From Alphaproteobacteria bacterium (lineage in GTDB: Bacteria > Pseudomonadota > Alphaproteobacteria > Rhizobiales > Aestuariivirgaceae), in assembly GCA_026400595.1 (NCBI GenBank), contig JAPLOT010000334.1, positions 1-5,849 on the forward strand: a stretch of 5,849 nucleotides of DNA, read 5' to 3'. Numbering within the stretch: the stretch's first letter is position 1; every line of letters starts with the position of its first letter. Below the pieces are notes generated by a model. That model made no database searches. It was not told where the DNA came from and saw nothing but the letters and a program-made list of their open reading frames with translations. The translations under genes were made by a program, and so were the position numbers. Shown piece after piece: positions 1 through 4,962 of the stretch.

Positions 1-377
1 GACAGCCAGACGCCTGATACGAAGAGCTCCATCCTGGGATAGAGCGACTGGTCGCCCGTCCGCATCATGCGTCCCGCCGTCATCCGGGCCAGGCCATGGC
101 ATAGTGTGAGCAGGATCACGAAGCCGATCTTGACGACGAACAAAACATTCGGCTCGTCCATCGGCGGCAGCACGGTCCACAGGCCGATACCGGTAATCCA
201 GATGGCAAGGATCACGATGTCGGCAATCCGCGCCAGCACCCGGCGCAGATAGGCCAGCGCTTCTCGGCGATCCCCCTTCTCGCCCGATGCGATGCGGATA
301 TTGATGTAGTTGGCGATGCTCATGCCCGTGCCCGTGGCAATGGCAATCAGATGCGCAATGAGCAGAATCGTCTTCAT
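1..377 (-). CDS. Small polytopic membrane protein, C-terminus beyond window
   Basis: The reading frame opens at ATG (375-377) and stays open to the left edge, so 125 residues are visible and the stop lies outside the window. The protein is hydrophobic. Likely membrane segments are at residues 3-24, 51-70 and 77-97, with a fourth beginning near 117. The loop between the first two is basic and charged (about 31-50). A strong Shine-Dalgarno (GGGGGAGGAA on the minus strand) lies about 9 bases before the ATG and supports the start. The layout, with short helices and a His in the first helix, recalls DUF2269/CopD-like inner-membrane proteins, but I cannot assign a family firmly and give no function. 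It starts 45 bases after the PhzF-like gene on the same strand with no terminator between, so it is probably the distal gene of the operon. Confidence 0.72.
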   Translation of the reverse strand, partial: MKTILLIAHLIAIATGTGMSIANYINIRIASGEKGDRREALAYLRRVLARIADIVILAIWITGIGLWTVLPPMDEPNVLFVVKIGFVILLTLCHGLARMTAGRMMRTGDQSLYPRMELFVSGVWL

Positions 378-422
378 GACCGAGAGTTCCTCCCCCGACG
401 CTCCGTACCCGACCTTCCCCGG

Positions 423-1331
423 TCAGAGTTCTAGCACACCCGACATGATTTGCACGGCCTGTCCCGCAACCCGCACAGCCTTGAGATTTCCCTCCCGGAC
501 ATCTGCTTCCAGGTGAAGGTCGGAGGGGCGGCCCATCTCGTAGCCCTGCTCCAGCGCCCAGACATGCTTTCCGTCGGCCAGGGCCTCTGCCGACAGCAGT
601 TGCCGCGCGAGGATGGCCGTTGCGGAGCCGGTGGCCGGGTCTTCCGGGATGCCCGCCGTGGGCGAATACATGCGCGCCCTGAAGGCCGTCGTCGGCCCAT
701 CGCCACCCCGCGTATAGAGGTAAGCGCTGTCCACACCGGCCGCCGCAATCATCGCCGACCAGTAGGGCTCGATCACCCGCGACCGGGTCAGTGCGGCACG
801 GTCTGCCACCGGAACATAGAGGAATCGCGGCCCTCCCTGCAGCACCGTGATGCTGTGGCGGTCAAAGCCGATGTCGCTAGGCTCCAGCGCCAGGGCGCGC
901 GCGGCTTCAGCGGGGGCCGGCAGCTGTGCGTCGACGGCAAAGGGCTTGACGGGTGCCGTGAACATGGCACGCGGCACCTCACCGATGCGCGTTACCTTGA
1001 CGGGCACAAGACCCGCCTGCTCTTCAAGACGGATCTCCGTCTCGAAGGAACAGCCTGGCTTGTACTTCTCCGATGCCAGCAGAATTGCGCAGCCGATGGT
1101 GGGATGACCAGCAAAGAGGATCTCCGCTGTCGGGAAGAAGATCCGGACCTTTGCGGTGTTGCCCGGATCCTCCGGCGCCATCACGAAGATGGTCTCGGAG
1201 AGATTGAACTCGCGGGCGATGGTCTGCATCTGCCGGGTCGTGAGGGTATCGGCCCCCAGAACCACGGCCAGTGGATTGCCGCCGAACCGGGATGTGGTGA
1301 AGACATCGAATGTACGAAAGTCCAGGCGCAT
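423..1331 (-). CDS. PhzF family phenazine biosynthesis-like isomerase/epimerase
   Basis: The product is 302 residues, the usual length of the PhzF/diaminopimelate epimerase-like fold made of two similar halves. Seen family signatures are FGGNPLAVV (residues 16-24), NLSET with the catalytic-type glutamate at 46, FAGHPTIG (73-80), and the second-half motif GIPEDPATGSA ending at 237, preceded by RMYSP. In PhzF this glutamate acts as general acid/base in isomerising a dihydro-hydroxyanthranilate. Most family members outside phenazine clusters have unknown substrates, and no phenazine genes are visible here, so a phenazine role is unlikely. The protein is presumably cytosolic and needs no cofactor. 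The ATG lies 9 bases after the NUDIX gene's stop. Its Shine-Dalgarno (GAGGT) overlaps the end of that gene, so the two are very likely co-transcribed. Family assignment is firm; substrate is unknown. Confidence 0.93.
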   Translation of the reverse strand: MRLDFRTFDVFTTSRFGGNPLAVVLGADTLTTRQMQTIAREFNLSETIFVMAPEDPGNTAKVRIFFPTAEILFAGHPTIGCAILLASEKYKPGCSFETEIRLEEQAGLVPVKVTRIGEVPRAMFTAPVKPFAVDAQLPAPAEAARALALEPSDIGFDRHSITVLQGGPRFLYVPVADRAALTRSRVIEPYWSAMIAAAGVDSAYLYTRGGDGPTTAFRARMYSPTAGIPEDPATGSATAILARQLLSAEALADGKHVWALEQGYEMGRPSDLHLEADVREGNLKAVRVAGQAVQIMSGVLEL

Positions 1332-1340
1332 GAAATGACC

Positions 1341-2036
1341 TCATTCCGAATAGTATTGGCGAACGATTTCCTGAGCATATCCCGGCATTCTTGAATCGAT
1401 CTGCGAACGGGACCGGACGCCGAAGATCGCGTCGAGTTCGGGCTCGGCCTGGCGCGCGCGGTGCGCCGCAAAAGCCTGCTTGAGGTCGGCCAGACTGTGG
1501 TCAACGTCGAACCGGCGGACGATTGCGAGGCGCTGGCCGTCAAAGATCGCGAGATACTCGCCCGCGCGCGCGTCGGCGAGGTCGAGACCTGTTTCTTCCC
1601 CCACTTCCTCCGCCATGGATCCGTGCAGATCGATGGAACCATCCGGACGAACGTCCTTGGGCTCCAGCGATCCGCCCGGCGGATAGGCGCGGCCAGCGTT
1701 GAGCGTTGACTGCGCCATGACGCCCATGAGCAGTTCGCCATCGCGCGAAACGACTGCCGGAACGCCGAAGCAGTTTCGTGCCTCTCGGTCGGGCCAGCCC
1801 CAGTCGCGCCAGGCAATGAAGCTAGCAAAGTCCGTCGTCGTGAAGCGGGCTGCGAGGACACCGTTTTCGACTTCGGCCGCGGTGCAGATCAGGACTTCGC
1901 CATTCCACAAGCGCGCGTTCGCCGCCACAAGCCGTTGCCAATGCGCATCGATGGCCTTGCGTTCTGCCTGGGCAAAATCCCACGACGCCGGCGAAAGGGA
2001 AAGCGCATGGCGCTGGATCGGCTCGCAGCGGATCAT
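1341..2036 (-). CDS. NUDIX-like hydrolase with altered Nudix box
   Basis: The product is 231 residues. The N-terminal part (1-85) is acidic/aromatic and not recognisable by motif. A Nudix-type fold appears to start at FGVPAVVSRDGELLMG (90-105), followed by YPPGGSLEP (118-126) and the metal-site segment EEVGEETGL (143-151). The canonical box is GX5EX7REUXEEXGU. Here the segment matches the second half, but the arginine is replaced by Glu143, and about 16 residues separate GGSLEP from this motif, so the first half is stretched. The Mg-binding EE pair (147-148) is kept. Related long Nudix proteins with such an insertion exist in Proteobacteria, and nucleoside-diphosphate-type substrates are typical, but the substrate cannot be inferred. 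The start overlaps the stop of the TSUP gene (ATGA), with AAGG 7 bases upstream, which indicates translational coupling. The fold call is fairly sure; catalytic competence is open. Confidence 0.8.
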   Translation of the reverse strand: MIRCEPIQRHALSLSPASWDFAQAERKAIDAHWQRLVAANARLWNGEVLICTAAEVENGVLAARFTTTDFASFIAWRDWGWPDREARNCFGVPAVVSRDGELLMGVMAQSTLNAGRAYPPGGSLEPKDVRPDGSIDLHGSMAEEVGEETGLDLADARAGEYLAIFDGQRLAIVRRFDVDHSLADLKQAFAAHRARQAEPELDAIFGVRSRSQIDSRMPGYAQEIVRQYYSE

Positions 2037-2785
2037 GCCGCAGCCTTGAACAGCGCGTCATAGATCAGCTTGATCGACACGATGGCAAGGGCGGTCTCGA
2101 CCAGGCGGTAGAAGATTCTCTCCGGCAGGATTGACGTCAGCTTGTAGCCGATCAAGGCGCCGGCGATTGCCACCGGCGACAGCATCGCCGCGAGCTTGAG
2201 GTTGCCGGCATTGAACTGGCCCAGTGCCCAGTAGGGCAGCAGCTTGACCAGGTTGACGATGGCAAAGAGAATCGTGCTGGTGCCAGCGAAGACCATCTTG
2301 TCCAGTTTCTGTGGCAGCACGTACATCTGGTAGGGCGGTGCGCCGGTATGCGAAACGAAACTGGTGAAGCCCGCGATGGTGCCCCAGAACATGCCGCGCG
2401 GCACATCCGCCGGACGCGGCGCGGCCGCTGCACTCTTGAAGAAGAGATTGACGATATAGGAAAGCCCGATCACCCCAACCAGCAGGGTCACGAGCCGCTC
2501 GCTGGTGATGGAGGCCGTGGCCCAGCCGATGGCAATGCCCAGTGTCGTCGCCGGAATCAGAATCGCGAGATTGCGCTTGTCGAACTTCCGGCGATAGGCC
2601 CAGAGCCCTACCATGTCGCTCACGATGTAGACGGGGAGCAGCAGCGCGGCGGCCGTCACGGGCGAAATGCTGAGCGCCAGGATGGGAACGCCCAGCGCAC
2701 CGACCATCGGCAGACCGCCCTTTGATGCGCCCACCAGAAAGGCCGCCAGCGCCGCCAGGATGTAGAACAGAAGCTCGGATGTCAT
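2033..2785 (-). CDS. TSUP (TauE/SafE) family membrane transporter
   Basis: The product is 250 residues and very hydrophobic, with about seven or eight membrane segments and two related halves, as in the TSUP/TauE-SafE family. Family signatures seen are GASKGGLPMVG in the first helix region (19-29) and the second-half equivalent GFTSFVSHTGAPP (139-151). The basic loop YRRKFDKRN (64-72) is compatible with a cytoplasmic position. Known family members export sulfite, sulfoacetate or similar organosulfur anions, or take up related compounds, at the inner membrane. The substrate here is not deducible and no sulfonate-catabolism genes are in view. The ATG overlaps the stop of the UPF0303 gene by ATGA, and only weak Shine-Dalgarno sequence precedes it (GGAG is too far away), so translation probably depends on coupling to the upstream gene. 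It overlaps the NUDIX start in the same way. Confidence 0.92.
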   Translation of the reverse strand: MTSELLFYILAALAAFLVGASKGGLPMVGALGVPILALSISPVTAAALLLPVYIVSDMVGLWAYRRKFDKRNLAILIPATTLGIAIGWATASITSERLVTLLVGVIGLSYIVNLFFKSAAAAPRPADVPRGMFWGTIAGFTSFVSHTGAPPYQMYVLPQKLDKMVFAGTSTILFAIVNLVKLLPYWALGQFNAGNLKLAAMLSPVAIAGALIGYKLTSILPERIFYRLVETALAIVSIKLIYDALFKAAA

Positions 2786-3288
2786 TCCGAGGTCTCGGGC
2801 TCCAGTGCGACCTCGTCATGTGGAATTCCCAGATAAGCGCTCAGCATCTCCACCACGAAATTGTGGTCGTCGCGCTGCGGCACGCCGGATACCGTCGCCG
2901 CCCCGACCACACCCGTGCCAGTCAGATGGATCGGAAATCCGCCTCCCGCCGGCGCATAGTCCAGCGGATCGATGCCCCGCGACGCGCCCCACTCAAGGCC
3001 GCGCAGCTCGTATTCCCGGCCCACCCGGTAGGAACTCTTGTGGAAACGCAGCACCGTGTTGACCTTGCGCCGCACCCACTCAGGGTTTTCCGGCGTCGAA
3101 CCCGGCAAGGCGGTGAAGAACAGCGGACGGCTGCCGATGCGGATGTCGATGACGAAGGGGATCCTGCGCTCGGCCGCGGCCGCCCTCATCTGCGACCCCA
3201 GCGCCCAGGCATCCGCCTCGTTGAAGCTTGGAAAGCGCAGGCGCTCCTCTTGGAGGGTCAGACGGGCGATGTCGGTTTCGAGACTCAT
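2782..3288 (-). CDS. UPF0303 family protein (HbpS/GlcG-like fold, 'heme-degrading domain' annotation)
   Basis: The product is 168 residues, the normal size of UPF0303 proteins. Seen conserved blocks are FNEADAWALG (22-31), the strand IPFVIDIRIG (43-52), ENPEWVRRKVNTVLRFHKSS (67-86), YAPAGGGFPI (111-120) and VSGVPQRDDHNFVVE (133-147). These match the UPF0303 family, which shares the GlcG/HbpS alpha-beta fold. Databases often label it heme-degrading domain, but the biochemical role is poorly supported, so no reaction is claimed. I chose the ATG at 3286-3288 because AGGAG lies 7 bases upstream and the conserved region begins soon after. The frame stays open to 3567, but that upstream part has no family similarity. 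It is the first gene of the apparent operon, and its stop overlaps the TSUP start (ATGA). Confidence 0.87.
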   Translation of the reverse strand: MSLETDIARLTLQEERLRFPSFNEADAWALGSQMRAAAAERRIPFVIDIRIGSRPLFFTALPGSTPENPEWVRRKVNTVLRFHKSSYRVGREYELRGLEWGASRGIDPLDYAPAGGGFPIHLTGTGVVGAATVSGVPQRDDHNFVVEMLSAYLGIPHDEVALEPETSE

Positions 3289-3295
3289 GGGCGGG

Positions 3296-3300
3296 CTCCT
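3296..3300 (-). promoter_or_regulatory. Shine-Dalgarno deciding the UPF0303 start
   Basis: AGGAG on the minus strand sits 7 bases before the ATG at 3286-3288. It supports that ATG over the longer open frame reaching 3567, where no family similarity is seen. Confidence 0.75.
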
Positions 3301-3320
3301 GCGTGCGGGTGCCCCGATTG

Positions 3321-3351
3321 GTAGCAGATTTCGCGATGGACAACAGTCAAG
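3321..3351 (-). promoter_or_regulatory. Candidate promoter of the five-gene operon
   Basis: On the minus strand CTTGAC (3346-3351), an exact alphaproteobacterial-style -35, is followed after 18-19 bases by CTGCTA/TGCTAC (3321-3327), a mediocre -10. This places the likely transcription start about 20-30 bases upstream of the UPF0303 ATG. The spacer contains TGTCCAT (3336-3342 as ATGGACA on plus), matching half of the nearby inverted repeat. The -35 is convincing and the -10 is weak. Confidence 0.45.
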
Positions 3352-3380
3352 GTCAGGACATGCCTCGCCCGCGCCAGTCG

Positions 3381-3409
3381 ACCAATTGGACATAGATCTG
3401 TCCATTGGT
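3381..3409. promoter_or_regulatory. Strong imperfect inverted repeat, operator-like
   Basis: ACCAATTGGACA (3381-3392) and TGTCCATTGGT (3399-3409) are inverted copies with 11 paired bases. The only imperfection is one extra T in the left arm, and the 6-base centre is TAGATC. It lies 30 bases upstream of the operon's -35 candidate. No T-run follows on either strand, so a transcription-factor site fits better than an intrinsic terminator for the HxlR gene. The cognate regulator is unknown; the neighbouring HxlR protein is one candidate only by position. Confidence 0.62.
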
Positions 3410-3541
3410 GTACCCGCAACCTGCAATTGGCCATTCGAGCCCTTTGTCGGGCCTTCCGTCCATTGGCTGACGCAGCGCACAGGGGCAGAGCGTCCGGACA
3501 GCAGCCGAGTTGGGCGCTCCGTCCTGGACCTGGCCCAGCCG

Positions 3542-3925
3542 CTAGGCCTGGGACTGACCGACCGCATCGAACTGCGCCCGAGCCGCCTTCACCTTGGCAT
3601 GATGGGCCGAAGACCAGCCCACCAGCGCTTCCAGCGGCTCCAGAAGCGAAAGGCCCAGCGATGTGAGCTGATACTCCACTGCCGGCGGCACGGACGGGTG
3701 CACGGTGCGGCTCACCAGCCCGTCGCGCTGCAGGTGGCGCAACGTCTCGGTGAGCATGCGTTGCGAGATGTCCGGCACGCGCCGCCGCAGCACGCCGAAG
3801 CGCACCGGACCCTGGCGCATTTCCGACAGCAGCAGGACGCTCCACTTGTCGCCGATGCGGTCGAGGACATCGCGGACCGGACAACGGGAGTTGAGTACGG
3901 AGTCCTGCCGGTTGGCCTGAGACAT
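3542..3925 (-). CDS. HxlR/DUF24-family winged-helix transcriptional regulator, QorR/YtfH-like
   Basis: The product is 127 residues, typical for this family of dimeric winged-helix regulators. Seen signatures are CPVRDVLDRIGDKWSVLLL (15-33), RFGVLRRRVPDISQRMLTE (42-60, recognition helix region), LQRDGLVSR (65-73) and PPAVEYQLTSLG (80-91). Cys15 is the only cysteine and sits just before the DNA-binding domain. In QorR and related DUF24 regulators the equivalent cysteine senses quinone/diamide stress. I chose the ATG at 3923-3925 because AAGGA lies 8 bases upstream; an ATG at 3985 in frame would add 20 unconserved residues. It is divergent from a QorB-like gene, the classic partner of such regulators, so it most likely represses that gene and itself through the 109-base gap between them. 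Family is firm; redox sensing is an inference. Confidence 0.93.
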   Translation of the reverse strand: MSQANRQDSVLNSRCPVRDVLDRIGDKWSVLLLSEMRQGPVRFGVLRRRVPDISQRMLTETLRHLQRDGLVSRTVHPSVPPAVEYQLTSLGLSLLEPLEALVGWSSAHHAKVKAARAQFDAVGQSQA

Positions 3926-3933
3926 CTTGTGGT

Positions 3934-3938
3934 TCCTT
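3934..3938 (-). promoter_or_regulatory. Shine-Dalgarno deciding the HxlR regulator start
   Basis: AAGGA on the minus strand (within GGAAGGAACC) is 8 bases before the ATG at 3923-3925. It favours this start over the in-frame ATG at 3983-3985. Confidence 0.7.
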
Positions 3939-3968
3939 CCAGGTAACCAGGGGCGGCAAAGCTGCCTA

Positions 3969-3996
3969 CTTGCCCAAGGCGCCAATAGCTCTAAAT
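3969..3996 (+). promoter_or_regulatory. Candidate promoter of the QorB-like gene
   Basis: CTTGCC (3969-3974) and CTAAAT (3991-3996) are separated by 16 bases and resemble the alphaproteobacterial housekeeping pattern. The -10 overlaps the left arm of the first inverted repeat (3993-3999), so a bound repressor would block polymerase. The call rests on consensus similarity only. Confidence 0.4.
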
Positions 3997-4017
3997 GAGC
4001 CCAGGTCTCATTTCAAG
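3990..4017 (-). promoter_or_regulatory. Candidate promoter of the HxlR regulator gene
   Basis: On the minus strand CTTGAA (4012-4017) is followed after 16 bases by TTTAGA (3990-3995). The spacer holds most of both overlapping 7-7-7 inverted repeats, so this promoter and the plus-strand one would be controlled from the same site. The resulting leader would be about 60 bases. Confidence 0.4.
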
Positions 4018-4025
4018 ACCTGAAA
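3993..4025. promoter_or_regulatory. Overlapping inverted repeats, probable HxlR operator
   Basis: Two perfect inverted repeats share the same geometry of 7-base arms and a 7-base centre. AAATGAG (3993-3999) pairs with CTCATTT (4007-4013), and CAGGTCT (4002-4008) with AGACCTG (4016-4022). A smaller one, TTTCA (4011-4015) with TGAAA (4021-4025), lies at the end and touches the Shine-Dalgarno of the plus-strand gene (AAGGA, 4024-4028). The centres are 9 and 6 bases apart. HxlR/DUF24 dimers bind short inverted repeats in such divergent gaps, so this is the best operator candidate. Binding itself is inferred. Confidence 0.65.
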
Positions 4026-4034
4026 GGATCATCC

Positions 4035-4910
4035 ATGTACCTCATCTCCGGCGCGTCAGGCCATCTTGGCCGACTGACCATTTCCCACCTGATCGACACC
4101 GCCAAGGTGCCGGCCAGCCAGATCATCGCGACCACGCGCAAGCCCGAGACGCTGGCCGACCTCGCCAAGCGCGGCGTCTCAGTCCGCGCTGCCGATTTCG
4201 ACCAGCCCGCCAGCCTCGCGGCGGCTTTCGCCGGTGCAGACCGGGCGCTCCTGATCTCCACTGACGCCATCGGCCGCCGCGCCGAACAATCCGCCACTGC
4301 CATCGCAGCGGCCAAGGCTGCGGGCGTGGAGCATCTGCTCTACACGTCGATGCCGGCGCCCGAGACCTCGGCCGTGCTCTTCGGGCCGGAACATCTGGCG
4401 GCGGAACGGGCGATCGCCGCATCCGGCATCGCCGGATGGACCATCCTGCGCAACAACTGGTACTTCGAGAACCTCTTCTTCGTCATGCCGCAGGCACTTG
4501 CCTCCGGCAGCTGGTACTCGGCCGCAGAAAACGGCGGCATCGCCTATATCGCCCGCAATGACCTTGCCCGCGCCGCGGCACTGGCGCTGGCCACGGCCAA
4601 GGGCCGCAGCACGCTCACGCTGACCGGCGCGCGGAGCTACACCACGGCGGAGATCGCCAGCCTCGTCGCCGCGTCCACCGGCAAGCCACTTGGGGTCGTG
4701 CCCGTGCCGGTCGACGGCCTGATCCAGGGGATAATCGGCGCCGGCCTGCCCGAGCCTGTGGCCCGCGTCTTCGCCTCCTTCGACACTGCAACCGCCAGGG
4801 GCGATCTCGCCCAGGTGACGGGCGACTACAAGACCCTCACGGGCCTCGACCCCGCACCGCTGGAACCGTGGATCGCGGCGAACGCCAGGGGCCTTCTCGG
4901 CCAGCCCTGA
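4035..4910 (+). CDS. QorB/YtfG-like NAD(P)-dependent quinone oxidoreductase (atypical SDR, NmrA-like)
   Basis: The product is 291 residues, like E. coli QorB (about 286). A Rossmann nucleotide site is seen at SGASGHLG (5-12). Arg/Lys residues follow the second strand (TTRKP, 33-37), which usually favours NADPH over NADH. Other blocks shared with QorB are VPASQIIA (25-32), LLIST (72-76), AAKAAGVEHLLYTS (92-105) and ILRNNWYFEN (137-146). The classical YxxxK active site is not evident, as in other atypical SDRs. QorB reduces quinones with NADPH in the cytosol, and a role in quinone or electrophile detoxification is likely. The ATG is preceded by AAGGA 6 bases upstream. It is divergent from the HxlR regulator, matching the known ytfG-ytfH and qor2-qorR layouts, and is probably induced when that regulator is oxidised. 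The exact substrate is not shown. Confidence 0.9.
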   Translation: MYLISGASGHLGRLTISHLIDTAKVPASQIIATTRKPETLADLAKRGVSVRAADFDQPASLAAAFAGADRALLISTDAIGRRAEQSATAIAAAKAAGVEHLLYTSMPAPETSAVLFGPEHLAAERAIAASGIAGWTILRNNWYFENLFFVMPQALASGSWYSAAENGGIAYIARNDLARAAALALATAKGRSTLTLTGARSYTTAEIASLVAASTGKPLGVVPVPVDGLIQGIIGAGLPEPVARVFASFDTATARGDLAQVTGDYKTLTGLDPAPLEPWIAANARGLLGQP

Positions 4911-4917
4911 ACGAAAG

Positions 4918-4940
4918 AGGGCGGCCCCCCAGGCCGCCCT
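4918..4940. terminator. GC-rich hairpin between convergent genes
   Basis: AGGGCGGCC (4918-4926) and GGCCGCCCT (4932-4940) form a perfect 9-base stem with a 5-base loop. It begins 8 bases after the stop of the QorB-like gene and 23 bases beyond the ilvC stop. On the minus strand the stem is followed by CTCTTTCGTT, a partial T-tract, so it best serves ilvC. On the plus strand only a short T pair follows, so termination there may be weaker. It is probably bidirectional. Confidence 0.8.
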
Positions 4941-4962
4941 TGCAATCCCGTCGAACGGTAAG

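Larger units (their letters stand above)
3317..3466. repeat. Cluster of dispersed copies of the operator half-site
   Basis: Besides the inverted repeat at 3381-3409, the gap holds several partial copies. GTCCATTGG occurs at 3400-3408 and again at 3458-3466. CAATTGG followed by N and CAT occurs at 3383-3393 and 3424-3434. ATGGACA is at 3336-3342, and ATTGGT at 3317-3322 and 3404-3409. In a GC-rich genome this many AT-containing TTGG/CCAA words in 150 bases stands out and suggests multiple binding sites or duplication of a regulatory element. The rest of the 253-base gap (3289-3541) shows no further gene. Confidence 0.45.

Noticed and set aside
450..1394. Plus-strand open frame of 314 codons
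   Set aside because: It is antisense to the PhzF gene, whose motifs are unmistakable. The translation is rich in Arg, Gly and His with no recognisable domain, typical of an antisense frame in GC-rich coding DNA.
1561..1575. Alternating CG run that might form Z-DNA or a repeat tract
   Set aside because: It is short, lies within the NUDIX coding frame and is explained by GC-rich codons.
3381..3409. Inverted repeat as intrinsic terminator of the HxlR gene
   Set aside because: It lies over 130 bases past the stop codon, has AT-containing arms and no following T-run, so an operator is more likely.
3289..3567. N-terminal extension of the UPF0303 protein to 3567
   Set aside because: The extension would run into the HxlR gene and shows no family similarity. 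A good Shine-Dalgarno marks the ATG at 3286-3288, and the 168-residue length fits the family.
3038..3946. Plus-strand open frame of 302 codons across the UPF0303 gene, the gap and the HxlR gene
   Set aside because: It runs antisense to two well-supported genes, has low-complexity Arg/Ala-rich composition and no family motif.
3926..3985. Earlier start of the HxlR regulator at 3985
   Set aside because: It adds 20 residues outside the family's usual length, and a Shine-Dalgarno sits correctly before the ATG at 3923-3925.
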